Assembly: GCA_002221725.1 (NCBI GenBank)
Contig: NJFT01000158.1
Location: 33,984 to 97,983 of the forward strand
DNA length: 64,000 nucleotides
Reading direction: 5' to 3'
Source of the DNA: Scedosporium boydii
Lineage: Eukaryota; Ascomycota; Sordariomycetes; Microascales; Microascaceae
This document shows, in pieces, positions 12,019-24,137 of the stretch. The notes beneath the pieces are model-generated. The model was not told the DNA's origin, searched no databases, and saw nothing but the letters and a program-made list of their open reading frames with translations. The translations under genes and the position numbers were made by a program. How positions within the stretch are numbered: the stretch's first letter is position 1; each line of letters begins with the position of its first letter.

Positions 12019-12783
12019 ATGGACTGGGTCTCTGACGACTACCACCCGCCGCCGAATCGTATTTCCAACCAGGCCCACAGTGCTGTCGGGCCCCGTTCCC
12101 TTTCTCTCCGGTACGCTATTCCCATAAATTTGTGTGGTATCTGGAAACCTCCGAACTAAGCAAATTCACAGAGAGGATTCCGGCATGAGCTCTAATAACA
12201 CAATCGGTTCCACACCTGGCACTGGAGAAGCACCCTCGTAAGTGGATCCAAGTCGAAGGCGGGATAATTGTTATGGCCGCTTATTTCCGGTGGTAGAGAG
12301 AATTATTCCCCCGAGAGCCCAGAAAACATGTTCAAGCCATGTCCTGTTGAGGGTTGCTCTTTTCGCGCCAAGTCAAACAAAGACGTCGATCGGCACTACA
12401 TTTCGGTCCATGAAAATGCGCGAATATACTTCTGCGATCACCGAGGGTGCACCTATATATCAGGTTGGTCAAGGAAGGATGCACGCGATCGCCATATCAA
12501 TAGGGTACACGGCCAAGCATACTCTTCGCTCTCACGGTCGCCCCCCCGGGAAAACGCATCTTCGGCATCCGGTTGGGACTATAGTGACACCGAGAGAATA
12601 TCTCTGGCGAAACCTAGTCGCCGCACGACATCTTCCACGCCATTTACCGTTGAGGATGCCCTCTCTCAACTTGAGGAGGAGCGGCGAATGCGATTGGATG
12701 CCGAAAATCGACTACAAGTCTTGCAGAAAAGCTACAGCGAGAGAGACAGGGTTCTACTGAGAATCTTGTCTCGGAAGGTTTAG
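12019..12783 (+). CDS. C2H2 zinc-finger protein, three exons
   Basis: Exons 12,019-12,110, 12,172-12,237 and 12,297-12,783; both introns have GT..AG ends and phases agree, giving about 214 aa. Two adjacent zinc fingers are visible: a C-x4-C..H-x4-H unit (CPVEGCSF...HYISVH) and CDHRGCTYI...HINRVH. A Ser-rich linker follows, then a predicted coiled-coil rich in Glu/Arg/Leu (ALSQLEEERRMRLDAENRLQ) near the C-terminus. The architecture suggests a nuclear DNA-binding protein that dimerises through its tail; the target is unknown. The first in-frame ATG at 12,019 is taken as the start because a stop lies upstream at 11,905; a further 5' exon is not excluded. Confidence 0.75.
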
Positions 12784-14344
12784 CCGGTTATCGATATAAA
12801 CTCTTGTCGACCAAGTTTGCGAGACTCTAGAGGAAGCTGCGCAGGTGCTCCTGTCCTAGGAAATGGGTGACGGCATACGGCACATATATTAAACGACGGC
12901 TCGACGTTTTGTTTCTGACTCTGTGATTCACCTCTAGGTTCTCGGAGTAGTGGGGAGGTTTAATAGGGCAGAGGGCAGGGTTATGTTGAGAGTGATAGGA
13001 TCGAACATCTAGCTGACAGGTGGCAAATTCATATATTCGTTAGCAAGTTTCCTGTTGGTTGCCATAATATTGTTTTATATCCTTTTTTCTGTTCTTCGAT
13101 TCTAGTAGCATTCACATTTCTTGTAATGATATATTTAATAGCGTTTAGGCAAATAAGCGGTGAATTATCGACCGATGTTCTACAATGCAAAACGAAAGGA
13201 CCAGTCATAGGAGATGAATATTAGCCTCGGTGGTCAAGTATCGCAACCGTTATAGCGCTGCGTCGACAGCCTTGCTATTCGAATAATCAAGAGAGAAGAA
13301 ATATATTGCCTAACTAGCGGTACCAACATGTCCTGGTGTTTGCTGGTACGGGGAAATGAACTAGTTATCTGGCTACCAATAATAAGATACTGGGAGGAAG
13401 ATGTGGAATTTCCAACCTGTGTCCATTCTAATGTTGACAGTTGAGACACTTGTATAGGGTTAAGATTTCATAAACTCACTTCCTCACATCTTAATACTAC
13501 CTTCAGAGATGCCTCAAGTTATCAATATACTTATTTTATTTTTCTCTTCTCGTTGAAGCTGCCCTAGAACTTAATAGGGGAGGGGGTCTTTGTTGTATAG
13601 TTACTTGGTTGTAAGATAGTGATAATCGCACCTACTTTTCTAAACTCAAGAGTCTAAATTCCTGGTCTTAGCTAGGTTAGAGCCTGCTTTGACCTTTGGA
13701 TGTTATCATCTTTCCGAGTAGGCCTGTTCCTACAGTTAACACTGGACTATCATTTACTTCAGCGACACCGTTGCGCGACTCTCTTTACTTGAGTTGGGGG
13801 GGGGGGGACCCAAAGTCCTCTGTCCTTGATCATCATAAAGCAGTGCTGGCCGTAGAACTTTAGTGTATGACGTCTGGATAGATGCTACCTAGCATAACTG
13901 ATAAGCCCTCTTCTCTGAGACGTGCTCCCTTCTTGTTGTGGTTTGCTACGTGTCGGGTTTGATTATGAGTACTGGCCCTTATAGCACCTGACATTCTAAT
14001 TGAACTTCCTTCAGGGCCGAGACCCATGTCTGAGTCGAGCACTCATATGCCCATAAGCTATCTCGGTATAGTCTATGCGAGGTAAGGGGCACTTATCCTC
14101 TCACCCGAGATGGCGTGTAAAATTTGGCTTCTTTCGGCAGGGTATGTGCCCTGACAGTGGAAAAGAAAGGGCGGACTTTTTGAGAGAAGACTGACAATTG
14201 TAGAAACAGAGTTAGCGCCGCCTACCCCTTCATCACCACTGGAACGGCGAGCAAACCTTGGGGGTTGGGTCCTAGCCTCCCGGATTAACTATAATTATAA
14301 CATAGTAGGAACTAAATAAATAGAACTGGTTGATATATAGCAAG
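12784..14344. other. Intergenic, no gene seen
   Basis: Small ORFs only (13,234-13,449 and 13,860-14,042 on the minus strand), none with family resemblance or splice support. A run of ten or more G sits at about 13,797-13,807. The sequence is moderately AT-rich but lacks the heavy TpA bias of the transposon blocks. Confidence 0.5.
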
Positions 14345-15118
14345 TTAATTCCCCTTACCATGCAAGCACTTGTAAAGACCTATTATCCCACCAATGATGG
14401 TCACAATCCCCGCAGCGATTCCAATGATTTCCCCAACATTTAGACCAGAGCCTTTCTTTCCCCCAGTAGACGAACTAGTCGATGTGGCCTCAGCTGCACT
14501 TGTAGTCTGTGTCCCTCCATCTTGTCCAAGTCTATCAATCAATGCCCTTGGTCATAAGAGGGGCTAGATTGTCTCACCTTCCGTGCCACTGGAATCTGGA
14601 GTGCTTGGGGACGTAGAACCTCCATGGCAACATTCTCCGTCGCAACAGCCGCGCCCGTCGTGGCAGACACTACCATCCTTACAAATAGTAGATGAAGTTG
14701 GGCTGGCGCAACACGTATTTCCACAGCAGCCGAGATTAGTATCGCAAACCGAACCGTCAGAGCAGCAGTCGTTACCCTCATCTAGGTTGTAGCAGTTGAC
14801 TATGCTCGGCCGAGATCCACTGCACCAATTCCAAGATTTGCCTTGGAGTCGACAGCATTCATTTGGAGGGTCCGCGCCTTCAGTTCCTGCGAGAGGACAA
14901 TAGGACGGTTGCGCCGCGCTAACATTGATAGATCTAACGACAATCTCGCGCGGGAATGCGTCGGGAGATGATCTTTGCGACTGCCGTCCGAGAATCCCTT
15001 GAGTCAAATAAGACGACACACACACATCATCATCAGATAGGATATATTTGATCGACTTACCAGCAAAACTTACAAAGCTCATACACCAAATGGTGATGAG
15101 ATGCTGTTTTATATTCAT
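14345..15118 (-). CDS. Secreted cysteine-rich protein with C-terminal membrane anchor
   Basis: Three exons on the minus strand: 15,118-15,061, 14,997-14,578 and 14,520-14,345; introns GTAAGT..AAG (63 nt) and GTGAGA..AAG (57 nt), phases agree, 217 aa. Order of parts: an N-terminal hydrophobic signal-like segment (ITIWCMSFVSFAG), an ectodomain with many paired cysteines (CCRLQG, CCSDGSVC, GCCGNTCC, GCCDGECCHGG), a Ser/Thr-rich stalk, then one membrane helix (VGEIIGIAAGIVTIIGGIIG) and a short basic tail. This is the layout of fungal cell-surface or wall-sensing proteins. The disulphide-rich repeats suggest a compact extracellular module; ligand unknown. Confidence 0.75.
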
Positions 15119-16406
15119 ATTTTTTCGTTTGTCACGTTCAAAAGCCTTGAATATTTGGGCTTACATTACGCATGATCTGGATCGAAGAGGCAGGCTGGGC
15201 TGCTCGTGAAATCTGCCAGCTGATATAAGGCTGCCCTGCGGCGGTGTCCGGATCTTGATAGGAACAGTGGAATGATTACAGGGGACAGACAGGCCAGAGG
15301 TGAGTGTCCTAGTTTACAAGGGAAGCCAATGGAGCCAGCTAATTGTATGATTCACGCCTTGAATTGGCGATTAAGCGTAGCTTGTGATGATTGAATGCCT
15401 ATATCTCTCAGCCGTAAACTCCAGAATGGGAAGTAACTGAGCGCCACACCCCATGCCATTGGGCGCCACTGCAAAAATTCTACCAAGTCGTGTGTGGGAG
15501 CTGGCGGGTGCGAGAGGTCGGGTGGTCATGGTAATGAGGTTTCCCAGCCGCAGATTTCTGATACTTGATTCCCAAGGGACCAAATTTCTGACATGCCCTG
15601 TTCTCCCCATCCGTCACATCGCTAGTCCGCAGCTATGTACATGAGCAACGAGCACTAATCAACCTCTGCGGTGGGCTAACATCGAATGTGACACGGAAAG
15701 TCTGTAAATGCTCCAAATCGCACCCCCGGAGCAGTGTCGGCACCCTCGAATTCGCATGTAGCGTAAGGAAATCCGAACCATGAGACCGATAAAATCGACG
15801 AGCATTGACTATTACCTTGAGAAATTTCAGCATAGACAACATGAGTCTGTGCTAGAAGTATTAGAAGTATGACGAACCACTCTGTGCCGATTGCTATCAA
15901 ACGGAAACAGAAAGGTAGCATTAACATCGCTTGCCATGGAAGTGGTGACCTCAACCCCCAACTAAGCCTACACACACTACCCGTTCCCCGCGCCGATCTG
16001 CAGCGCGACACGTTGAGGACACCACAGCTAGCCGATATTGCTTCCGAACTGGACGTCGGCATAGGCAGGAGGTACTAGCTGTCTCTAGCGATTTGGGGTC
16101 GTTTTCTATTGACCTTGATGTAAGCAATGCGGCTATACGGGCGCAGACTTAGCCCCGGCAGGTGGCCAGTTCCCAAATTCAAAGAAGCTCTGGGTAAATT
16201 ACTAGGCGACACTCCGCTTCGAGCCAGGTGTGAATCGCTGGGCTGTCTCTTCGAACGACACGCGGAAGGCTTGGAATACCGTCTTGGCGTTGTATGCCTC
16301 CACTTGTTCACGCGCAAGTCTGTTGGCTGATTGGAGAATAGAGGAGTTCACTATTCGTCCTCAAGTGAACAGAATAACTCTTCTCTTGATATTCAAGAGT
16401 AACTAT
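15119..16406. other. Intergenic with one doubtful small secreted-protein frame
   Basis: On the minus strand 15,676-16,062 an ORF contains a very hydrophobic stretch (WFVILLILLAQTHVVYA) that could be a signal peptide, with a possible donor GTAATA just after it near 15,817, but no convincing downstream exon. Other frames here overlap each other and look like chance. Confidence 0.35.
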
Positions 16407-18293
16407 TTACGTGCTAACCTCTTGATGATCGACATCTTGCTTAGCACCTAGCGTGATAGTCTGGCAGTTTTCCCTTGGAAGCTCCTTTTCTACCTGCTTA
16501 ATCCGATCGCTAAGATCCTCCCTGGTAGGCTTAATCTTTCCAAAAGCAAATGTGTTGTTGTCGAAGATGTCGTTCATATCCTCCAACGTCTTACCTCTCG
16601 TTTCTTGGAAGAATAGAAAGACATGGACGAAGGCGGCCACACAGAAGGAACCAAAGATCATGTAGAAGCGCCATTGGATATTCTCGAATGCTGGCGGTGT
16701 GAAAAAGGTCAAACTGAAGTTGCAGGCCCAGTTGAATAGCGTAGCCAGCGAGACAGCCTTGGAACGGATGTACAAAGGAATAATCTCGGATGGGTAGATC
16801 CAACCCATCGGACTGCGCATTTGGCGGTCAGCTTTTGTCTCTCGCTTTCTTCAACATGATGCCGAAACTTACCCCCAAGTGCATGCAAAAGTGGCAATGA
16901 AAAGGTAACTGCAAGCAATGATTGCTTTGCCTGGCGCACTACCTTCAACTACCCAAGTAATGGTTGGGTTGCCGCTGAGCCCATTGAGCGTCCATACGAT
17001 CCCATGATTGCGCCGGTTGCAAACAGCCAAAAAGCCATAATTAGGCTACCACACATCATAACTGTGCGTCGTGGAAGCTTGTCGATAAAGACCAGTGCCG
17101 GAACAGTCATTACGACGGTGATCACGTACTGGATGCTGGCGATGGTAAGGTTTGTAGTACCAGACAGTCCAGCCATTTCAAAAATGTACACAATGTAATA
17201 CAAGAGAGCGTTGGTACCGCTGTATTGAGCCCAAACATGAGCAAAGATGCCGACATGGACTCGTACAATGTTGCGCCGTGAGATCAAGGCGCTCCACGAG
17301 GTCGACTTGTAGTGCGTTTCCAACCTGGCCAAGTCAGCGTCGTCTAGGCATTGGAGCAACTTCAAACCCCAGGGTAACATACTCTACTCTTTCACGAATT
17401 TCCTGCATTTCGGCAGTAACTTCGGCATTCACGCGGGCCTCGTCGCCCCGACGGGCGCGAAGCAATGTCAAGGAGGTTAGGGCTTCTTCCCACCGGTCCT
17501 GGCTTGCAAGCCATCGGGGAGAGCGAGGCATGTGTGGAAGACAGCACAACAGGACAATGGCTGGAATCATTTGCACTCCCCAGGGCAAACGAAACGATGC
17601 CGTCGAACCGATGAACGAGGTACCGTAGGAGATAAAGTACATGATGAGGATCTACGCTCAAGTCAATTTGTGCTAATTCGGCTGTAGGGTCGGGGAAGGG
17701 CTTTACTTACACCCCAGGTGATCATCCACTGCTGTAGAGAGATGAGTCGGCCGCGCTGATGGGCTCGACTAACCTCGGCGATGTAGATTGGACTGTTTGT
17801 TGGCTTAGTAAACCTTCTCAATACAAACGAAGGATTGAACATACCCCTGGCTGGTCAACATGCCCACTGCATAGCCGTTGATGATTCGAGAGACAATCAA
17901 CATGGCCCTGTTTTGAACAGCGCTCATGAGGATGGATCCAACAACAAAGATCACGCAAGCTATAGCCATCGAGTCCCGCCGACCATATCTATCGCCAGTC
18001 CATGATGCGAATAGCGAGCCGAGCAGAGAACCTCCAGCCATAGAGGCAGTGATGCCTCCCTGAGTAATGGAGTCGGGCGACGAAAAGTAGGTTTTGTACT
18101 GAGTTACACGGTTGGCAACGTAGAACCATAGCATCTGCAAAATTCTTATCACGACTCCTCCAATATAACATACCTGTTTGGTTCCTATAATGGCAGATAG
18201 AGACGAAACATCAAAGCCTTGCAGCATACCGCCCAAAGTAGCCAGCGAGCAGACAACGTACAAGTTCGTGATTCGGGGGGTAGAGGGTCCCAT
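16407..18293 (-). CDS. MFS sugar transporter (sugar porter family), one frameshift
   Basis: Six exons on the minus strand: 18,293-18,174, 18,098-17,845, 17,792-17,711, 17,651-17,383, 17,324-16,873 and 16,812-16,407, about 528 aa, 12 membrane helices expected. Family marks: GDRYGRR after TM2, the central-loop PRSPRWL, GTNALLYYIVYIF in TM7 and the terminal QETRGKTLEDM. It should be a plasma-membrane proton-linked sugar importer. All five introns have good GT..AG ends and phase, but within exon 5 the frame slips by one base between about 16,960 and 17,000: upstream it ends AIMGSYGRSM, downstream it resumes NPTITWVVEGS. The gene is therefore mutated or the base call is wrong. It lies beside the GH51 gene and could supply pentose uptake. 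Confidence 0.85.
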
Positions 18294-19700
18294 TGCGAAA
18301 ACGTAGGACTCGAGGAAGTTCCGCGGGCGTTTGTTAGGCGGTCAGAGAGTATGGAGGCTCTTAGAAGACGGAATAAAGGAAGAAGCCTGCCTTGATGCAT
18401 CCATCGTGTAAAGGCAATGCAGCAAGCTTCAGCGTTTATGTATCTTTGCCTTCGTATAGATATGACATGACTGATCCCTATGCTACTACCCTAGCCTCTA
18501 CCCTAGATTCTACCCCAGCCGCTACCCCGGCATCTACCCTAGCCTCTACCCCAGCCGCTACCCCAGCATCTACCCCAACCTGCTGTACCTTAGCCTCTCC
18601 CCCGGATTTTCCCCTCCTTGCTGTGGGTCGAGAGAAGTGTTCGTGCTACATCGGTCGGTTCGGTCGGCTTGTAGCCGAGAAAAGGGTTTGGCGTTGGGGG
18701 GGGAAGATTCGGCTTGTCGGCTAATACTCCGTATACTTGTGTATTCTCATTTCATTGATCATCCAAGTATCGCGGGCATCTCGGCTGCGAATTATAAACG
18801 TGCCATTCAGCTTTTCAGCACGCACCTCGGCTAATGGACGCATACCACGCTACAAAGTGCCAAGCAAGCACTATATCCCTACCAATCGCCATCGAACCCG
18901 CTAAGCCGGGGACAAAAATACAGGGACCGCAAAATACACGCCATACCATTCACGACACCCATAACTCTCCTCCTACCCTCCATCTATCCTTCAGCATCTC
19001 TTCCAGTATACATCATATCTGACATCATATTGGTCTAGGAATCACTAGGCTGCATCTACAGGCCCTACTGGCATTTCTACATTTCTACAAAGAATTTGCA
19101 TAGAGAATCGTACACGAAAGCGTCCTGTTATAGATGTATTTGCAGTTCCGTAATCTTGTCCCCGACTTGCCAGCTCTATTTGCGAGTCTGGGTGCAATTA
19201 TACAACGATCTCTAAAAAGTAGTTAAGATATCGCACTAGGTCACTTAGCTCGAGACAGTGGCTCACGCTTCACTCTGTCGGAGAATATAGGAGCTAAACT
19301 ACTACTTATAACCAGTGCTGCTGTGTCGACAATCCAGTTATCACAGCGCTCACCGCCAGTGTATGTTAACGATTTATTAACTGTCAGAATACTGGCTCGG
19401 ATATGGTTCGACATACAAGTAATCACTGAAATGAAAGAATCACGGAGACGGATGAACATTAGTCCGACCCCTATTCCCATACATCACAAGGACCCTATTT
19501 TCCCACATTACAGAACACACACACACACACATATAACACACAAGACTGCAGAATACGACTGATCACTACAATACAAGAACGACATTATAGCAATAGGTTG
19601 GATACACGTGCAATCTGACACTAACTTCTATTGTAAATTGAGTACACTAGGCTAACTCCTTACTTTTCAAAGTAAGCTTCTTTCCAGGCAAGTGAAGTGA
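18294..19700. other. Intergenic between transporter and GH51 gene
   Basis: This holds the transporter promoter region and the 3' flank of the GH51 gene. A C/T-rich minisatellite lies at 18,480-18,590, and an (AC)n tract at about 19,508-19,530. No gene is supported; the plus-strand frame 18,392-18,724 is open only because of the minisatellite. Confidence 0.5.
18480..18590 (+). repeat. Minisatellite, 12-18-bp C-rich units
   Basis: Imperfect tandem units such as CTACCCCAGC and GCTACCCCGGCATCTACC alternate through the interval. Read in frame they would give Ala/Thr/Pro/Ser repeats, but the tract lies upstream of the divergently read transporter gene and has no gene context. Confidence 0.7.
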
Positions 19701-21870
19701 CTATTTGCAGGATTTCTTAGAACAAGTGTTTAAGACAGCAACACTAAGATTCGGGAGAGAGAAGTGAAACACGCCACCACGTCCCGCAGTCAAGCTTTTT
19801 TCCGTCATCTTCACAGCATTTGAACCACCTATCTTGTTGCTCGCAAGCGGATCTTCAGAGGTGAGGACTGTGAGTTGCGCCTTGGTCCCCTTCTTAACAT
19901 TTTCGAAAGACAGAGTCACAGGGACATCAGAAGTGCTATTATAGACTGCCGCCTTGAAGATATGAGAACCTGTGGTATTGTCGCGGCCCGTAACGTAGTA
20001 AAGTGGGTGGATGTCCGCATTAGATTCAGATGGCAAGGTCTCCGTTGCGGTATGCGAAGCCAGGAGCTTCCAGACATGGTAACTTGTGGAGAGGGTTGTC
20101 CTTGCTGGGTCTGCATCGAAAGCAATCATGGTAGGAGTCCACTGTTTGGCGTCAAAGTTGGCCATCAAAGGGGCATAAGCAGCTCCAATAACCCGATCCG
20201 AGTTACGCTCTGCGCCAATCAGGAAAACAGCCTCGGCGACTGAGCCAATCCAGAAAGGATACTCCACGTTCTGCTCGTATGAGGGAGAGGTAGTCACATT
20301 GGGGCTGTTTGGATAAGTGCATGCAATTTCGCCGATCAATGTTTGGTGCTTAGCGTGGTCGAACCAGCCAAACTTCTCACCAAGGAACCCATCCGGAGTT
20401 TTGTAGATGTGATAGTCTCCACCCACCTCTGGAGGAGACAAGTTCGCCCGAAACTCAGAGGAGGAGGCAATCACCTTCATCTCCGGATATTCGGCTGTAA
20501 TTGCGTCGTAGAACATTGGCAAACGATATGCCTCATATGTCTCTAGACCATCCATGAGGTCGTCTTCATTGCCAATTTCGACATACTTGATAGTCCACGG
20601 CTCTGGATAACCAAGAGAAGCACGAAGCGCCCCGTATGACGTGTCAACTGACCCCGTCAAGAACTCGAGTTGATTCAGGGCATCTTGAACAATAGGCTCT
20701 AACTCTTGGGGCGTGAGTGAACCGTTGGCAAAATCGTATCCAGCATATACACCAAGGACTAGGAGCGTTAGCGGATTCACGCGACTTCATGGCGCTGCTT
20801 TGATGCTTACTTGGCTCTAGTTCGAGATCCTCACACAAGAGCATGTATTCGATCAGACCTATACCGTCAGTCTCCCAATACCCCCAGATTGTCGTTTTCC
20901 CAGCTCGCTCTTTGAGAGGACCGATGGTTTGATTCCATTTATAGTGGGTACCTCTCTGGATACCGTTTAGATTTGCGCCACCAGGGAAACGCAAGAATTT
21001 CTTGGGATACGTCAGTGCACGATTTCCAATGCTTACGAGGCACGTACCGGATGGAGTCCCGCCAGGGCTTCCACGAGATCCTTTCGTAACCCATTCGGAC
21101 GGTCGTTCCATGTGGGTGGGAAAAGACTGATCAAAGTAAAGTTGAGAGGGCCACCAGCCGCTTCCTATATTTGGTTAGTAAAAGCTATAGTTTCCCTCAT
21201 GTAAGAATTCCGTACTGAATCGAAAGTCAACGAGAACGTATTATTCACGTTTGGTGCCGCCTCTGTTGGGACGAGCGTGAATTCGTGCAAAGTCCACTCG
21301 TCTGAGACACTCTTTGACTGGACATCAACGGTACCGAATGTCTCATTCGTGACTGTTGATTGCAGAGACGCCTTAAAAGTCCCATCATAGCGTCCCTTGA
21401 CATAGAATAATCCGTGGTAAGGTTGGGGTTCGACTCGGATTCCCCACCAGCCCCAATTCGCGAAGCCAATTTGTCCAGCTGAGTCCTTGGGCGAGGCAAC
21501 GGTCAAGTAGTTTGGGATCGCCTCTGACAATGGCGCGGTATCGCTTTGTATGGAGAGCTCAGCTCCATTAACGGAACTATAGGCGATGAGAGTTGGGGGA
21601 TAGTTTGAATTGCCTTGAAAGGCCCTATCGCGAATCAACTCGGCATAGAGTCCGCCATCACCAGCATGGTTGATTTCCTGTAGACACGGGCCATTAACAT
21701 TGCTCTCCGACAGCAACACATGCGGCATTTGTAGATTCACTCAGCCGTACCACGTGAAACAGTCCATATTGAGTAGGGCTAGTAGCGTTGCCACCGGAAG
21801 ATGCAACTTTGATATCGACAGCTAAGGCAGCCCCAAGCAACAACGACTGGATGGCGACGGCGAGCAACAT
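19701..21870 (-). CDS. abfA: Secreted GH51 alpha-L-arabinofuranosidase
   Basis: Five exons on the minus strand: 21,870-21,751, 21,677-21,216, 21,164-21,048, 21,000-20,811 and 20,758-19,701; all phases agree and give 648 aa, normal for fungal GH51. The enzyme releases terminal L-arabinose from arabinan and arabinoxylan outside the cell. Signal peptide [17 protein letters not shown]; then [47 protein letters not shown] and LGVYAGY, all GH51 landmarks. The acid/base Glu is in VEIGNED and the nucleophile Glu in IGEIACT. The C-terminal beta-sandwich follows. It is divergent from the sulfatase gene, and the sugar transporter lies just downstream. The symbol is by family, not proven orthology. Confidence 0.92.
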
Positions 21871-22652
21871 CGTGAGAAAGACAGCTGATTGGATTTTACA
21901 TAGGAGTTCTACGAGTTGGAGTTCTACGAGTTGATGTTATTCGTCGGTGAAGAACTCCGCTTCTTATAGTTCTTTGCTCACTTCATCCATGGCGATGTAG
22001 CGGCGATATACGCGGATCTCACACGCGCAAAAAGATTTAGGGTCAACCAAGACTTTGCCGCATTCGGATAGACACGAGGGGACCCCGCATTCTCCAGGAT
22101 CGATAAGATCGATAATTTGGCCGCGTATTCACAAACCTTATTTACATGGCCTCTCGTGTCTCTAGCCAAGCCCTCGGTAATTGTGACCGAGTGTTTGCCG
22201 CGTATAGGCCCATGCCGGGTTAGTCTGGCAATTCGCCATTGTAAACGAATGCTACGACCACCAGTTGACGTCAATGGTGCTCAGCGTTGCCACTAACCCC
22301 TTCGATCAGAGAATGTAGAGATACGCAATGATTGGAGCGCCTCCCAACAGGGTAGAGAACAAAATTAGCACCGAATCCTCCCATGCTAAGGTCGTTAGCC
22401 GAGGACGCCGACAGTATTCTAGCCGAGATTTCCGTCAACTGAGCAATCCTAACGCCAAGCAACAACAACAGAATCGGCCGCATCGGGAGCCCGACAGCAG
22501 GCTCATGCTCCAGACTAAATGGGACTTCTCGCTGCAAGTTCGGAATGTTTGGCTGAAAAGTTGCCGGGACACAAGATATATCAAATCGCTACGTTCCACC
22601 TGCCATCATCTACCACCGAAGACAACAGTCCCTGCACAACATCACAGAAGCA
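21871..22652. promoter_or_regulatory. Divergent promoter between GH51 and sulfatase genes
   Basis: About 780 bp separate the two start codons, which face away from each other. GGCTAR-type hexamers, the core recognised by XlnR/AraR-type regulators of xylanase and arabinanase genes, occur on the minus strand at 22,395-22,400 (TTAGCC) and 22,419-22,424 (CTAGCC). Such hexamers occur often by chance, so the sites are only candidates. The clustered gene order supports co-regulation more than the motifs do. ORFs on both strands here are short and unsupported. Confidence 0.4.
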
Positions 22653-24137
22653 ATGGCGTCGAAGAATGTACTGCTTATGGTCGCCGATGACCTGGGTCGG
22701 CAACTTGGTTGCTACGGCGACCCTAACATTAAGTCGCCTAATCTTGACCAGCTAGCTGCTGAAGGTGTCAGGTTTACCAAGGCGTTTGCTAGCACAGCCT
22801 CGTGCAGTGCTTCACGTTCGACGCTCTACACAGGACAACATACCCACCAAAACGGGCAATATGGACTTCACTGTGGCCGCAACCATTTTGTTACGTACGA
22901 CCATATTGAGACAGCACCGGCGCTCATGAATTCCCATGGGTATATGACTGGAATCATTGGCAAGGTCCATGTCGGCCCATCGGGCGCTTACCCGTGGCAT
23001 GTACGCGAGGAGAGCGGAACGCGGGATGTGGCGTACACTTCCGATCGCTGCGGCGCATTCTTCGACAAAGCCAAAGATGCTGCCCAGCCCTTCTTCTTGA
23101 CCGTTGCTTTCATTGACCCGCATCGCGATCTTACGCGAGGGGGTTTTGGCAACGATGACAAGTTTGATGATCGGGTCAAGACAACGAAGTACGATCCCGC
23201 CGACATGATTATCCCTTCCTTCTTGAACGACACGCCCGGAACTCGACAAGAGCTCTCCCGTTATTATGAGAGCATTAGCCGCATGGATCAGGGCGTTGGA
23301 ATGATCCTGGATGAGCTCCAGAAGCGGGGTTTAAAGGACGATACGCTTGTGGTGTTCCTGAGCGACAACGGGCCGCCGTTCATTAATTCGAAAACTACTC
23401 TCTATGATGCTGGCGTCAACTTGCCTTGCCTCGTACGCTGTCCTGGGGCTCGGTCCGCCATCACAAACCCAAACCTGGTCTCCTACGTCGATATCTTGCC
23501 TACGATTCTCGACTGGGCCAGTCACCCGACATCACTGCATCCTGACCCCAAATCTCCGCGTCTTGGCCGCTCCATCCTGCCCATACTTTCTAGCACCGAA
23601 GAGAAGCCAGAGTGGGACAGAGTATATGGTTCGCACACTTTCCACGAAGTGACCAATTACTGGCCAACGCGCTTTATCCGCACCCGCCGGTACAAGTACC
23701 ACCGAAACCTCGCGTGGCGGCTCGACTTTCCCTTTGCAGCCGACATCTACGGCAGCTTGTCATGGGAGGATGTTCGCAATAGTGAGCAGCACGTCATCGG
23801 TGGTCGAAAGCTGCGAGACTACTTTTTCAGACCACCGGAGGAGCTGTACGACCTGGAGGAAGATCCCTCCGAGGTCCGGAACCTGGCAGGCTTGCCTGGC
23901 TATAGCGCCACATTGGAGGAACTCCGCGGTCGACTCGAGGCCTGGCAGCGGCGTAGCGAGGACGCATGGCTGTATCGCGATGGAGTCTCGGTTTTGTTTG
24001 TGAAGCACCATCTCAACGCGGGACTGAAAATGCCGGATCGCATGGATTTTGACCCTGAGCGACCTGAAAGCAAGGGTCCAAATGTGAAAGTCTTGGAAAA
24101 CGTCGGGTTTGGCCCAGAAGCAAAGTGGCAGGACTAA
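22653..24137 (+). CDS. Sulfatase, N-sulfoglucosamine sulfohydrolase-like
   Basis: A single-exon gene of 494 aa. N-terminal metal-binding strand NVLLMVADDLGRQLGCYGDP, then CSASRSTLYTGQ, the C-x-A/P-S-R motif whose Cys is converted to formylglycine, then GKVHVGP, the AFIDPHRD segment and VVFLSDNGPPF supplying further calcium ligands. The order and length fit heparan N-sulfatase-like type I sulfatases, which hydrolyse sulfate from sugar N- or O-sulfate. There is no signal peptide, so it is predicted to act inside the cell on imported sulfated sugars. It is divergent from the secreted GH51 gene. Substrate is not determined by sequence; an arylsulfatase activity is the main alternative. Confidence 0.88.
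   Translation: MASKNVLLMVADDLGRQLGCYGDPNIKSPNLDQLAAEGVRFTKAFASTASCSASRSTLYTGQHTHQNGQYGLHCGRNHFVTYDHIETAPALMNSHGYMTGIIGKVHVGPSGAYPWHVREESGTRDVAYTSDRCGAFFDKAKDAAQPFFLTVAFIDPHRDLTRGGFGNDDKFDDRVKTTKYDPADMIIPSFLNDTPGTRQELSRYYESISRMDQGVGMILDELQKRGLKDDTLVVFLSDNGPPFINSKTTLYDAGVNLPCLVRCPGARSAITNPNLVSYVDILPTILDWASHPTSLHPDPKSPRLGRSILPILSSTEEKPEWDRVYGSHTFHEVTNYWPTRFIRTRRYKYHRNLAWRLDFPFAADIYGSLSWEDVRNSEQHVIGGRKLRDYFFRPPEELYDLEEDPSEVRNLAGLPGYSATLEELRGRLEAWQRRSEDAWLYRDGVSVLFVKHHLNAGLKMPDRMDFDPERPESKGPNVKVLENVGFGPEAKWQD

Noticed and set aside
16975..16997. 23-nt intron repairing the transporter frame
   Set aside because: GT..AG is present and the phase would fit, but it is far below the shortest intron length seen in the neighbouring genes.
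18392..18724. Ala/Thr/Pro-repeat protein
   Set aside because: The frame is open because of a minisatellite in the upstream region of the transporter gene.
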